A stretch of 64,000 nt of DNA, from contig NZ_CP107532.1 of the NCBI RefSeq assembly GCF_025813715.1, positions 1,302,001 to 1,366,000 of the forward strand. Direction: 5' to 3'. A program made the position numbers and the translations under genes. Below the pieces are notes generated by a model. The model made no database searches, was not told where the DNA came from, and saw only the letters and a program-made list of their open reading frames with translations. The DNA is from Methylobacterium sp. FF17. Its GTDB lineage: Bacteria; Pseudomonadota; Alphaproteobacteria; Rhizobiales; Beijerinckiaceae. Shown here one piece after another: positions 26,361-35,330 of this stretch. The first letter of the stretch is position 1, and each line of letters begins with the position of its first letter.

Positions 26361-27995
26361 TTGCCTACCGAGAACCGCGCTCCCGCCCCTTCGCCGACGT
26401 TGCGAGAGTCCTCTCTCTCGGAAGGAGAGGGACAGGGTGAGGGGCGTGACCTCTTCGGAGACGGACCACACCCCACCTCGACCCTCTCCTTCCAAAAGCG
26501 GGAGCCCGAAAGCGCCGCTCTCCCGCCTGCTCCCCAGGCACCCGCCCCCGCGAAACCGGGAGCGGCCGGAGGGCCGCCACTCGAAGCCGTGTTCCTCCGA
26601 GCGGGCGCGGACCTCGATGGGTTTCGTGGCGCCGCCCGCTGCCTCGCGAGCCGTGGTGTACCGCCCGAGCGGGTGCTGTGGTCCATCGGCGAGGCGCCGG
26701 GCCTGTTCGGGACGCAGGCGACGGCCCCGGCCGACGAAGCCCCCTTGAGCCTGCCGCGCGGGGTGGGCGAGATGGTTTCCCGGGTGGTGCCCCATCGCGA
26801 TCCCGAGCGCTACGCCCTGCTCTACGAACTGATCTGGCGCATCCTGCACGGTGAGCGCCGGCTGCTGGAGGTGTCGAGCGATCCCCTGGTCCATCGGCTG
26901 GAGCGGATGCGGAAAGCCATCGCCCGCGACCTGCACAAGATGCACGCCTTTCTGCGCTTCCGCCGGGTCGAGGGGGATGGGCCCGAGCGTTTCGTGGCTT
27001 GGTTCGAGCCCGACCACCACATCCTCGCCGCCGCCGCCCCGTTCTTCGTCGGCCGCTTCCGGTCGCTCATCTGGAGCATCCTGACGCCCGAGGCGTCCGC
27101 GCACTGGGACGGCACCACCCTGGCCTTCGGCCCGCCTGGGCGGCGCGAAGACGCACCGGCCGGCGATGGCTTCGAGGCGGGCTGGCGCGATTACTACGAG
27201 AGCACGTTCAACCCCGCCCGCACCAATCTCACGGCCATGCGGGCGGAGATGCCGAAGAAATACTGGCGCAACATGCCCGAGACCGCAGCCATCCCGGGCC
27301 TCGTCCGGCAGGCGGCGGCCCGCACCGGCGCCATGATCGAGAGGGAGCCGCAGATGCCGGTCAAGCGAAACCCCGCCCGCGCCGTCGCCGCGATGGCCGA
27401 CCAGGCACCGGATTCCCTGGAGGCGCTGAACGCCATCATCCGGCGCTCGGAACCCCTGGTGCCGGGCGCGACGCAGGCCGTGCTCGGCGAGGGCCCGGAG
27501 GGCGCCACCATCGCCTTCGTCGGCGAGCAGCCGGGAGACCAGGAGGATCGCCAGGGGCGCCCCTTCGTGGGGCCCGCCGGGCAGTTGCTGTCGCGCGCCC
27601 TCGACGAGGCCGGGATCGCGCGTGGGGAGGCGTACCTCACCAATGCGGTCAAGCATTTCAAGTTCGAGGAGCGCGGCAAGCGCCGCATCCACCAGAAGCC
27701 CACCGCCGGCGAGGTCAGCCACTATCGCTGGTGGCTCGACCGGGAACTCGACTTCGTCGCGCCGAAGCTCGTCGTCGCGCTCGGCGCCACCGCCGTCCTG
27801 GCCCTGACCTGCAAGGCGATTCCGATCACCCGAGCCCGCGGTCCGGCCGATTTCGAGAAGCCCTATGCGGGCTTCATCACCGTGCACCCGTCCTACCTGC
27901 TGCGCCTGCCGGACGAGGCGAAGGCGGACGCCTACGCCACCTTCGTGGCGGATCTCCGCCGGGTGAACGATCTCGGGCGGTCGCTGAGGGGATAG
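26361..27995 (+). CDS. UdgX-type uracil-DNA glycosylase fused to a DUF4130 domain
   Basis: Two-domain protein. The N-terminal part (about residues 77-330 of the open frame, from FLRAGADLDGFRGAARCLAS) is the DUF4130 domain found with the radical SAM partner. The C-terminal part is UdgX: GEQPGDQEDRQGRPFVGPAG, the signature loop KRRIHQKP with the suicidal cross-linking histidine at residue 444 (codon 27690-27692), and the VHPSYLLR motif. UdgX excises uracil and stays covalently bound to the abasic site. The open frame begins at TTG 26361, but the first 76 codons run through a palindromic repeat and GTG 26589 gives the usual family N-terminus, so the true start may be there. Confidence 0.85.
   Translation: MPTENRAPAPSPTLRESSLSEGEGQGEGRDLFGDGPHPTSTLSFQKREPESAALPPAPQAPAPAKPGAAGGPPLEAVFLRAGADLDGFRGAARCLASRGVPPERVLWSIGEAPGLFGTQATAPADEAPLSLPRGVGEMVSRVVPHRDPERYALLYELIWRILHGERRLLEVSSDPLVHRLERMRKAIARDLHKMHAFLRFRRVEGDGPERFVAWFEPDHHILAAAAPFFVGRFRSLIWSILTPEASAHWDGTTLAFGPPGRREDAPAGDGFEAGWRDYYESTFNPARTNLTAMRAEMPKKYWRNMPETAAIPGLVRQAAARTGAMIEREPQMPVKRNPARAVAAMADQAPDSLEALNAIIRRSEPLVPGATQAVLGEGPEGATIAFVGEQPGDQEDRQGRPFVGPAGQLLSRALDEAGIARGEAYLTNAVKHFKFEERGKRRIHQKPTAGEVSHYRWWLDRELDFVAPKLVVALGATAVLALTCKAIPITRARGPADFEKPYAGFITVHPSYLLRLPDEAKADAYATFVADLRRVNDLGRSLRG
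26410..26493. repeat. Dispersed-type palindromic repeat in the 5' end of the UdgX frame
   Basis: Twelve bases at 26420-26431 (GGAAGGAGAGGG) pair exactly with 26482-26493, and a smaller CCTCTC/GAGAGG stem lies at 26410-26430. The CTCTCC...GGAGAGGG...GGGTGAGGGG style is that of dispersed intergenic palindromes common in GC-rich proteobacteria. The reading frame stays open through it. Confidence 0.6.
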
Positions 27996-27999
27996 GGCC

Positions 28000-29814
28000 C
28001 TAGACCTCGCCCTCCTTGTGCGGGCGCAGTTCCGGTGCACCCTGCTCGATCTCGGCCTCGACGGGGGCGGAGCGGCTCTCCACGCGGGTGCTGTCCACGA
28101 AGATGCGGGCCTCGCCCTCCTTCAGGCCGAGGCTGCGCAGGGCGTAGAGGGTCATGCCGAAGGCGAGTTCGCGCTCGGCCATGAGCACGAGACCGACGCC
28201 CTGCTCCTCGAAGTGGCGGCGCTCGCCGTCGTTGTGGGTGCGCACCAGGGTGTCGATGCCCGGATGGAGCTCGCGGGCGAGCTCGACGATGCGCCGCGCC
28301 GTGTGCGCGTCCGGGGTCGCGACCACGATCAGCCGAGCCTCCGCGATGTCGGCCGCCTGCAGGATGCCCGGCGCCGTGGCGTCGCCGAACACCGCCTCGG
28401 TGCCGTCCTTGCGCAGGTCCACGACCCGCCTTCGGTCGCGGTCGAGGACGATGTAGGGGAGTTCCCAGGCCTTCAGTGCCTTGGCGATCGTGCTGCCGAC
28501 CCGGCCGTAGCCGACGATGATCGCGTGCCCGCGATGGGCCTCCACCCCCGTCGCCACCGAGAGTGCCTCCGCCCCCTTGCGCTCGAACCGAGCGGCGAGG
28601 TGCGGCCGCTCGGTGACCTTCCGCCCGACCCAGTCGGTCAGCATGAAGAAGAGCGGGTTGAGGGTGATCGAGAGGATGGCGCCACCCAGGATGAGGTCGC
28701 GCCCCTCTTCCGGCAGAAGCTTCAACGAGAGGCCGAGGCTGACCAGGATGAACGAGAACTCGCCGATCTGCGCGAGACTCGCCGCGATGGTGAGCGCGGT
28801 GCCGAGGGGATGCTTGAAGGCGAGCACGATCGCCACCGCCGCCAGCGACTTGCCGATGAGAATCACGCCGAGTACCGCCAGCACCGAGAGCGGCTCGCGG
28901 ATCAGGATGCCGGGATCGAACAGCATGCCGACGGAGACGAAGAACAGGACCGCGAAGGCGTCCTGCAGCGGCAGGGAATCGGCGGCCGCCTGATGGCTGA
29001 GGTCGGATTCGGCGAGCACCATGCCGGCGAAGAAGGCGCCGAGCGCGAAGGAGACGCCGAAGAGTTCCGCCGAGCCGAAGGCGATGCCGAGCGCCAGCGC
29101 CAGGACCGCAAGGGTGAACAGCTCGCGCGAGCCCGTGCGGGCGGCCTGGTCGAGGAGCCAGGGCACGAAGCGGCGCCCGCCCACCAGCATCACGGCGGTG
29201 AAGACCCCGACCTTGGCCAGTGTCAGCCCCAGGGTGAGCCAGATGTTGCCGTCCCCGGCATGGTGCGCGGCCCCCGCGCCGTCGCCCCCGAGGGAGGGGG
29301 CCAGCGCCGGCAGCAGCACCAGGGCGAGAACCATTGCGAGATCCTCGACGATGAGCCAGCCCACCGCGATGCGGCCCTTGTCGCTGTCGAGGAGTTGGCG
29401 CTCCTCAAGCGCCCGCAGCAGCACCACCGTGCTCGCCACCGAGAGGGCGAGGCCGAAGACGAGGCCGGCCCCGAGGCCCCAGCCCCAGGCGAGGGCCAGG
29501 GCGCCGCCCATCGCGGTGGCCGCCACGATCTGCACGATGGCGCCGGGCAGCGCGATGGTGCGCACCGCCATCAGGTCCTTGATCGAGAAGTGCAGGCCGA
29601 CGCCGAACATCAGCAGGATGACGCCGATCTCGGCGAGTTGCCCGGCAAGCTGGCTGTTTCCGACGAAGCCGGGCGTGTAGGGGCCGACGAGGACGCCCGC
29701 GAGCAGGTACCCGACCAGGGGTGGCAGGCGCAGGCGCTGCGCCAGCATTCCGCAGACGAAGGCAAGCACGAGGCCCAGGGCGATGATGGCGATCAGCTCG
29801 GTCGCGTGCGGCAC
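28000..29814 (-). CDS. YbaL/Kef-type cation:proton antiporter
   Basis: A 604-residue inner-membrane protein: about 12-13 helices of the CPA2 antiporter domain (from LIAIIALGLVLAFVCGMLA; conserved LVGYLLAGVLVGPYTPG and FGVGLHFSIKDL), then a cytoplasmic RCK nucleotide-binding domain starting near HAIIVGYGRVGSTIAKAL with the GxGxxG fingerprint. Relatives are ligand-gated K+/H+ or Na+/H+ exchangers; domain order matches E. coli YbaL better than KefB or KefC. Converges with the UdgX gene, only 4 nt apart. Confidence 0.9.
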   Translation of the reverse strand: MPHATELIAIIALGLVLAFVCGMLAQRLRLPPLVGYLLAGVLVGPYTPGFVGNSQLAGQLAEIGVILLMFGVGLHFSIKDLMAVRTIALPGAIVQIVAATAMGGALALAWGWGLGAGLVFGLALSVASTVVLLRALEERQLLDSDKGRIAVGWLIVEDLAMVLALVLLPALAPSLGGDGAGAAHHAGDGNIWLTLGLTLAKVGVFTAVMLVGGRRFVPWLLDQAARTGSRELFTLAVLALALGIAFGSAELFGVSFALGAFFAGMVLAESDLSHQAAADSLPLQDAFAVLFFVSVGMLFDPGILIREPLSVLAVLGVILIGKSLAAVAIVLAFKHPLGTALTIAASLAQIGEFSFILVSLGLSLKLLPEEGRDLILGGAILSITLNPLFFMLTDWVGRKVTERPHLAARFERKGAEALSVATGVEAHRGHAIIVGYGRVGSTIAKALKAWELPYIVLDRDRRRVVDLRKDGTEAVFGDATAPGILQAADIAEARLIVVATPDAHTARRIVELARELHPGIDTLVRTHNDGERRHFEEQGVGLVLMAERELAFGMTLYALRSLGLKEGEARIFVDSTRVESRSAPVEAEIEQGAPELRPHKEGEV

Positions 29815-30136
29815 GGCTGGGTGGTCTCCGGGTCGGACATCAGGGGTCTAAGGGCCGTGACGCCTGCCGTCCCCGAGGGCAAGCCGAGAACCGCCCTCAC
29901 GTCCGGAATGGGCCGGAAAATCCGCATCGGCCGGTCCCTGAGGTGTCGCGACGCACAACGCCTGCCGCGCGAGCCGGGTTTCGAGGAATAAGGACGGGCC
30001 TCCCTCGGCCTTGGATTTCGGTGTGCCGCCATGAAACCCGCAGCCGCCACGCTCCGTTGTCGAGCCAAGATGTGCCGGCACGAACGATGCAGGCATCATC
30101 TTGCGAAGACGCTTTACTTGACGGGGCAGACGATCG
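29815..30136. other. 322-bp divergent intergenic region
   Basis: Lies between the antiporter and the YihY gene, which are divergent, so both promoters should be here. A short frame at 30030-30185 (about 50 codons) overlaps the next gene and lacks a ribosome site. Nothing else recognised. Confidence 0.4.
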
Positions 30137-31294
30137 ATGACGCCAGAAAACGACCGTTCGACTGCGCCGAGCACAACCGATACTAGAAATTCGACGATCT
30201 GGACCGTCGCCCTCGCGACCGCGCTCCTGGGTTTCGTCGCCCTGCCCCGGCGGGCCGGCCCTCGTGCGGCTGCCCCCGCGCGCCCGAAGGATCCGACCCG
30301 CCGTCCCTCCCCGTCCCATGCCGGGCCGGACGCGCGCCAGGTGGCGGACAGCGAGCCAGAGCGCGGCCGCAAGGCGCGCAGCCCCTCGGAGATTCCCGCC
30401 AAGGGCTGGAAGGATATCGGCCTGCGCGTCTTCCACGACATCTCGGAGAACAACATCGTCTCGGTGGCGGCGGGCGTGACCTTCTACGTGCTGCTGGCGA
30501 TCTTCCCGGCCATTGCGGCCCTGGTCTCCTGCTACGGGCTGGTGGCGGATGTGGCGACCATCAACGAGCACCTCCAGAACCTGCAGGGCATCATCCCTTC
30601 CGGGGCCCTCGAGATCATCGGCGAGCAGGTGAAGCGCATCGCCGAGAAGGGCGACACGACCCTCGGCCTCACCTTCTTCACCGGCATCGTCCTGTCCCTG
30701 TGGAGCGCCAATGGCGGCATGAAGGCGGTCTTCTCCGCCCTCAACATCGTCTACGAGGAGCGGGAAACGCGCAGCTTCATCTGGTTGAACCTGCGCTCAC
30801 TGGCCTTCACCGCCGGTGCGCTCCTGTTCATCATCCTGGCGCTGGTCGGCATCGTGGTGGTGCCTGCTGCGATCAATATCATCGGGCTCAGTTCCGAGGC
30901 CTGGTACATCGCCCTACTGCGCTGGCCGGTTCTGCTCGCTGCCGTGCTGGGCGGCCTCGCCCTGCTCTACCGCTACGGGCCGAGCCGTGACGCGCCGCGC
31001 TGGCGCTGGGTGACCTGGGGCAGCGCCATCGCGGCCTTCGCCTGGCTCGCCACCTCGCTCGGCTTCTCCTGGTATGTCTCGAATTTCGGCAAGTACAACG
31101 AGACCTACGGTTCGCTCGGCGCCGTGATCGGCTTCATGACCTGGATCTGGATCTCGACCACGATCGTGCTCATCGGCGCCGAAATCAACGCCGAGATGGA
31201 GCACCAGACCGAGGCCGATACCACGCGCGGCCCCGAACAGCCGCTGGGCACCCGCGACGCCCGCATGGCCGATACGGTGGGGGCGGCGACGTGA
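30137..31294 (+). CDS. YihY/BrkB-family inner-membrane protein
   Basis: A 385-residue protein with six or seven membrane helices in the conserved YihY domain: VFHDISENNIVSVAAGVTFY, FFTGIVLSLWSANGGMKAVF, and the C-terminal SNFGKYNETYGSLGAVIGFM segment. An additional N-terminal helix and a basic proline-rich linker (residues 30-90) precede the domain. The family was once called ribonuclease BN by mistake and has no settled function; a lipid or envelope role has been proposed. Confidence 0.9.
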   Translation: MTPENDRSTAPSTTDTRNSTIWTVALATALLGFVALPRRAGPRAAAPARPKDPTRRPSPSHAGPDARQVADSEPERGRKARSPSEIPAKGWKDIGLRVFHDISENNIVSVAAGVTFYVLLAIFPAIAALVSCYGLVADVATINEHLQNLQGIIPSGALEIIGEQVKRIAEKGDTTLGLTFFTGIVLSLWSANGGMKAVFSALNIVYEERETRSFIWLNLRSLAFTAGALLFIILALVGIVVVPAAINIIGLSSEAWYIALLRWPVLLAAVLGGLALLYRYGPSRDAPRWRWVTWGSAIAAFAWLATSLGFSWYVSNFGKYNETYGSLGAVIGFMTWIWISTTIVLIGAEINAEMEHQTEADTTRGPEQPLGTRDARMADTVGAAT

Positions 31295-31339
31295 GGGGAC
31301 GGCCTTCAGCTTAGTTCTGATTTGGGGTAGGGTCGATGC

Positions 31340-31636
31340 ATGGATCGCAGCACAGCCCTCGATATTCTTCGTGCGCACGAGGCCGAGTTGCGCGAGCGAG
31401 GCGTTCTGCACGCCTCGCTCTTCGGCTCCGTGGCTCGCGGTGAGGAGCATGCCGGGAGCGACATCGATGTCATGATCGACATCGATGAGAGTACCATTCG
31501 GGATGTCTACGGTTACGTCGGTGTGGTCGGTTTCATCACCGACCTTTTCCCGGTCGAAGTGGATGTCGCAACGCGCTCGATGCTGAAGCCCCACGTGCGC
31601 CCAGGGGCCGAGCGCGACGCGATCCATGCTTTCTGA
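31340..31636 (+). CDS. MntA-type nucleotidyltransferase antitoxin
   Basis: A 98-residue minimal nucleotidyltransferase with the GSX10DXD active site: LFGSVARGEEHAGSDIDVMI. In MntA/HepT pairs the antitoxin transfers AMP to a tyrosine of the HEPN toxin and silences it. The stop overlaps the start of the HEPN gene by 11 nt, the usual coupled arrangement. Intact, whereas the partner appears frameshifted. Confidence 0.88.
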   Translation: MDRSTALDILRAHEAELRERGVLHASLFGSVARGEEHAGSDIDVMIDIDESTIRDVYGYVGVVGFITDLFPVEVDVATRSMLKPHVRPGAERDAIHAF

Positions 31637-31972
31637 GCGCGGACGTCGTGCTCTTCTCGGCATCATCGAAAACATCGAAGCCGCTCAGGATTTCACCACA
31701 GATCTGAGTTTCGAGGAGTTCGAAGGCAATCGACTCAGACTCTACGGCGTAACGCGTTGTCTGGAGATCGTTTCAGAGGCGAGCCGCCGCGTCGGCGAAG
31801 AGACCCGAACTCGCGGAACGCCCACATCCCCTGGCGTCGGATTGCAGATTCAGGAAACGTCTACCGGCATCGATACGAGCGTGTCTCGGCAAGGCTCCTA
31901 TGGGGAACCGTACACGAGCCGTTGCCGGGCCTTCTCGTTGTTTGTCAGAACGAACTGCGAGTCGGCGAGTGA
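31626..31972 (+). pseudogene. HEPN-family (HepT-like) toxin, frameshifted
   Basis: The first 60 or so codons read as a HepT protein (SERGRRALLGIIENIEAAQD, then YGVTRCLEIVSEASRRVGEE). Past about 31,800 the family sequence continues in another frame (NAHIPWRRIADSGNVYRHRY, then LLWGTVHEPLPGLLVV) to a stop at 31970-31972. In the starting frame the sequence runs instead into unrelated codons to 32024. A single-base indel between about 31,795 and 31,820 explains this. Rejoined, the product would be about 115 residues, the family length. The HEPN ribonuclease motif R-x4-6-H is weak (GNVYRH). A sequencing error would give the same picture. Confidence 0.7.
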
Positions 31973-32020
31973 TTTTCGCGGCAACCTTCCGTCTTCCTTT
32001 CTCCTTTCGTTGATCGATCA

Positions 32021-35000
32021 ATGACCGCTGCCACCTCCGAAAATCCCGTCGGCCCCGGCGATCAGATCATTCTGGTCGACGGTTCGTCGTTCATCTTCCG
32101 GGCCTATTTCCAGTCGATCAACCAGGACCAGAAGTACAACACCCGGCCCTCGGACGGCCTGCCGACCGGCGCGGTGCGGTTGTTCTGCACCAAGATCGCC
32201 CAGTTCGTGCAGGAGGGCGCGGCCGGGGTGATGCCGACGCATCTCGCCATCGTGTTCGACAAGTCCGAAGGCTCGTTCCGCAAGGAGCTGTTCCCCGACT
32301 ACAAGGGCCACCGGCCGGACGCGCCGGACGACCTCAAGCGGCAGATGCCGCTGATGCGCGACGCGGTGCGGGCCTTCGGGCTGCAGCCGATCGAGCTGAT
32401 CCGGTACGAGGCCGACGACCTCATCGCCACCTATTCGCGCCAGGCCGAAGCGCGGGGGGCCGGCGTCATCATCGTCTCCTCCGACAAGGACCTGATGCAG
32501 CTCGTCGGGCCCCTGGTGCGATTCTACGACTTCGAATCCGGCTCGAAGGGCAAGCCCGGCTACCGGCCCGAACGCAACCTCGACCGCGACGCGATCATCG
32601 CCAAGTGGGAAGGCCTCGCGCCCGAGCAGATCGGCGACGCGCTCGCCCTCATCGGCGACACCTCGGACAACGTACCCGGCGTGCCCGGCATCGGCCTGAA
32701 GACGGCCGCCGCGCTCATCAAGGAATACGGCAGCCTCGACGCGCTGCTGGAACGCGCCGCCGAGATCAAGCAGCCCAAGCGCCGCGAGACCCTGCTCGCG
32801 AGCATCGACCAGGCCCGGCTCTCGCGGAAGCTCGTGGCGCTCGAAGAGAACGTCCCTGTTCCGATCCCCCTCGACGATCTTCGCCTGCCGAAACCCGATC
32901 CGCAGAAGCTCGTCAGCTTCCTCAAGGCGATGGAGTTCAACACCCTGACGCGGCGCATCGCCCAGATGCTCCACGTGGACCCGGAGGCGGTGCAGCCCGA
33001 CCCGGCCCTGCTGCCGAACCGCGAGCCCGAGCCCGACGCGCCGTTCTTTCCCGACGCGCATGGGGATCCGGTGCCCGTCGATCCCGAGACCGCGTCCGGC
33101 GCAGGCAGCGGCGAGGTCGACCCCTTCGCCGATCTCGGCCTGCCCGACGCCGCCCCGAAGCCCCGCGGTCCTTCGGAGCCGACCCCCGCGAACCTCGTGG
33201 CGGCGCGGGCTGCGGAGTCGGTCAAGCCCTTCGACACCGCCGCCTATGAGACCATCGGCTCCGTGGAGCAGCTCGACGCCTGGATCGCCGAGGCCGAGGA
33301 GGCCGGCGTGATCGCCGTCGACACCGAGACGGACTCGCTGGACGCGAACACCGCCAACCTCGTCGGCGTCTCCCTCTGCGTGGCCCCGGGCCGGGCGGCC
33401 TACATCCCGCTTGCCCATAGCGGCGGCGACGACCTGTTCGGGGACGGGCTGCTGCCCGGCCAGATCCCCCTGAAGGACGCCATTGGCCGGCTGAAGCCGC
33501 TCCTCGAGAATCCGGGCGTGCTCAAGGTCGGCCAGAACCTGAAATACGATTTCGCCGTCCTGTCGCGCTACGACATCCGGGTGGCGCCCTTCGACGACAC
33601 CATGCTGATCTCCTACGTGCTCGATGCCGGCAAGGGCGGGCACGGCATGGACGAACTCGCCCGGCGCCATCTCGGCCATCAGCCCATCACCTTCTCGGAC
33701 GTGGCCGGCACCGGCCGGGCCAAGATCACCTTCGACCGGGTGGCGCTGGACAAGGCGACCGCCTACGCGGCCGAGGATGCGGACGTGACATTGCGCCTGT
33801 GGCGGATGATGAAGCCGCGCCTCGTCGCCGAGAAGCGTGTCACGGTCTACGAGACGCTGGAGCGACCGCTGGTCCCGGTCGTCGCCCGGATGGAAGCCGC
33901 GGGCATCCGCGTCGACCGCAATATGCTGAGCCGGCTCTCGGGTGATTTCTCGCAGATCCTGGTGCGTCTCGAGGAAGAGATTCAGGAGGATGCCGGGGAG
34001 AAATTCCAGGTCTCCTCGCCGAAGCAGATCGGCGACATCCTGTTCGGCAAGATGGGCCTGCCCGGCGCCAAGAAGACGCCCTCCGGTCAATGGGCGACAC
34101 CGGCCACGCTGCTCGAGGAACTGGCTCAGGCCGGGCACGAACTGCCGAAAAAGATCCTCGAATGGCGCCAGCTCGCCAAATTGAAATCCACCTACACCGA
34201 TTCGCTGCAGCAGCACGCCGACCGTGAGACCGACCGGGTCCACACCTCGTTCTCGCTCGCCGCCACCACCACGGGCCGGCTCTCCTCCTCCGAGCCGAAC
34301 CTGCAGAACATCCCGATTCGCACGGAAGAAGGGCGCCGCATCCGCCGCGCCTTCGTGGCGGCGGAGGGCAACCGCCTGATCTCGGCCGATTACAGCCAGA
34401 TCGAGCTGCGCCTGCTCGCCCACATCGCCGACATTCCGCAGCTGCGCCAGGCGTTCGAGGACGGCATCGACATCCACGCGGCCACAGCCAGCGCGATGTT
34501 CGGCGTGCCGCTCTCCGAAATGACGCCCGACCTGCGGCGGCGCGCCAAGACCATCAACTTCGGCATCATCTACGGCATCTCGGCCTTCGGGCTGGCCGAT
34601 CGCCTCGGCATCGGCCGCGAGGAGGCCGGCGCCTTCATCAAGCAGTATTTCGAGCGCTTCCCCGGCATCCGCGCCTATATCGACGACACCAAGCGCCGCT
34701 GCCGGGATCTGGGCTACGTCACCACCCTGTTCGGCCGGGTCTGCCACTATCCGCAGATCCGCTCGAACAATCCCAACGAGCGGGCCAGCGTCGAGCGTCA
34801 GGCGATCAACGCTCCGATTCAGGGCTCGGCCGCCGACATCATCCGGCGGGCGATGATTCGCATGGAGGACGCCCTGAAGGCCGAGCGCCTCAACGTGCGC
34901 ATGCTCCTGCAGGTGCACGACGAGCTCGTCTTCGAGGCGCCCGAGGACGAGGTGAAGAAGGCCCTGCCGGTGATCACCCGGATCATGGTCGACGCCCCCG

Positions 35001-35074
35001 CTCCCGCCCTGACCCTGAAGGTGCCGCTGGTGGTCGAAGCCCGCGCCGCGCTGAACTGGGAGGAGGCCCACTGA
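32021..35074 (+). CDS. polA: DNA polymerase I
   Basis: Okazaki-fragment processing and gap-filling repair polymerase, 1017 residues with all three domains. The 5' nuclease (about 15-315) includes LVDGSSFIFRAYFQ and the ADDLIATYS and SSDKDLMQLV metal sites. The 3'-5' exonuclease (about 410-600) keeps proofreading residues in VIAVDTETDSLD, GQNLKYDFAVL and YAAEDADVTL. The polymerase domain has motif A SADYSQIELRLLAHIAD, motif B RRRAKTINFGIIYGIS and motif C LLQVHDELVFE. An acidic, proline-rich linker of about 80 residues separates the first two domains. ATG 32021 is 48 nt after the frameshifted HEPN coding part. Confidence 0.97.
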   Translation: MTAATSENPVGPGDQIILVDGSSFIFRAYFQSINQDQKYNTRPSDGLPTGAVRLFCTKIAQFVQEGAAGVMPTHLAIVFDKSEGSFRKELFPDYKGHRPDAPDDLKRQMPLMRDAVRAFGLQPIELIRYEADDLIATYSRQAEARGAGVIIVSSDKDLMQLVGPLVRFYDFESGSKGKPGYRPERNLDRDAIIAKWEGLAPEQIGDALALIGDTSDNVPGVPGIGLKTAAALIKEYGSLDALLERAAEIKQPKRRETLLASIDQARLSRKLVALEENVPVPIPLDDLRLPKPDPQKLVSFLKAMEFNTLTRRIAQMLHVDPEAVQPDPALLPNREPEPDAPFFPDAHGDPVPVDPETASGAGSGEVDPFADLGLPDAAPKPRGPSEPTPANLVAARAAESVKPFDTAAYETIGSVEQLDAWIAEAEEAGVIAVDTETDSLDANTANLVGVSLCVAPGRAAYIPLAHSGGDDLFGDGLLPGQIPLKDAIGRLKPLLENPGVLKVGQNLKYDFAVLSRYDIRVAPFDDTMLISYVLDAGKGGHGMDELARRHLGHQPITFSDVAGTGRAKITFDRVALDKATAYAAEDADVTLRLWRMMKPRLVAEKRVTVYETLERPLVPVVARMEAAGIRVDRNMLSRLSGDFSQILVRLEEEIQEDAGEKFQVSSPKQIGDILFGKMGLPGAKKTPSGQWATPATLLEELAQAGHELPKKILEWRQLAKLKSTYTDSLQQHADRETDRVHTSFSLAATTTGRLSSSEPNLQNIPIRTEEGRRIRRAFVAAEGNRLISADYSQIELRLLAHIADIPQLRQAFEDGIDIHAATASAMFGVPLSEMTPDLRRRAKTINFGIIYGISAFGLADRLGIGREEAGAFIKQYFERFPGIRAYIDDTKRRCRDLGYVTTLFGRVCHYPQIRSNNPNERASVERQAINAPIQGSAADIIRRAMIRMEDALKAERLNVRMLLQVHDELVFEAPEDEVKKALPVITRIMVDAPAPALTLKVPLVVEARAALNWEEAH

Positions 35075-35093
35075 CGCCTGCTCCGGAGCGCAC

Positions 35094-35330
35094 TCAACCT
35101 TCGAATTTCAGGTCGTCGCCGATGAGGAGGTTTCGTCCATTCTTGGGACCGGGAAAGCCATAACCCGCGCCTGTCTCACCCCAGAAGAGGCGGCCGCCGG
35201 CGTGGTACTCACTCATATAGATATCGATGTTGATTTTCTGCAGCGTCAGATAAAGAACCTGAACGGCATCAAGATCCGCGCCAGAACTTGACCTTATTCC
35301 GTGCGACCAATCGATATGATATCGACAAGC
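35094..35330 (-). pseudogene. Decayed gene fragment (C-terminal part of a small protein)
   Basis: Reading minus strand from 35330 to TGA 35094 gives 78 codons with protein-like character: ADLDAVQVLYLTLQKINIDI, then GRLFWGETGAGYGFPGPKNG and the end NLLIGDDLKFEG. A TAG at 35331-35333 closes the frame upstream and the expected N-terminal part cannot be followed in one frame, so this is the tail of a broken gene. It resembles small DUF6968-type proteins from memory; that match is tentative. Its lower GC and position next to polA suggest an acquired, decaying piece. Confidence 0.5.

Noticed and set aside
32018..35071. 1017-codon open frame antisense to polA
   Set aside because: It mirrors the polA frame almost end to end, an effect of high GC at third codon positions; the sense strand carries all polymerase motifs.
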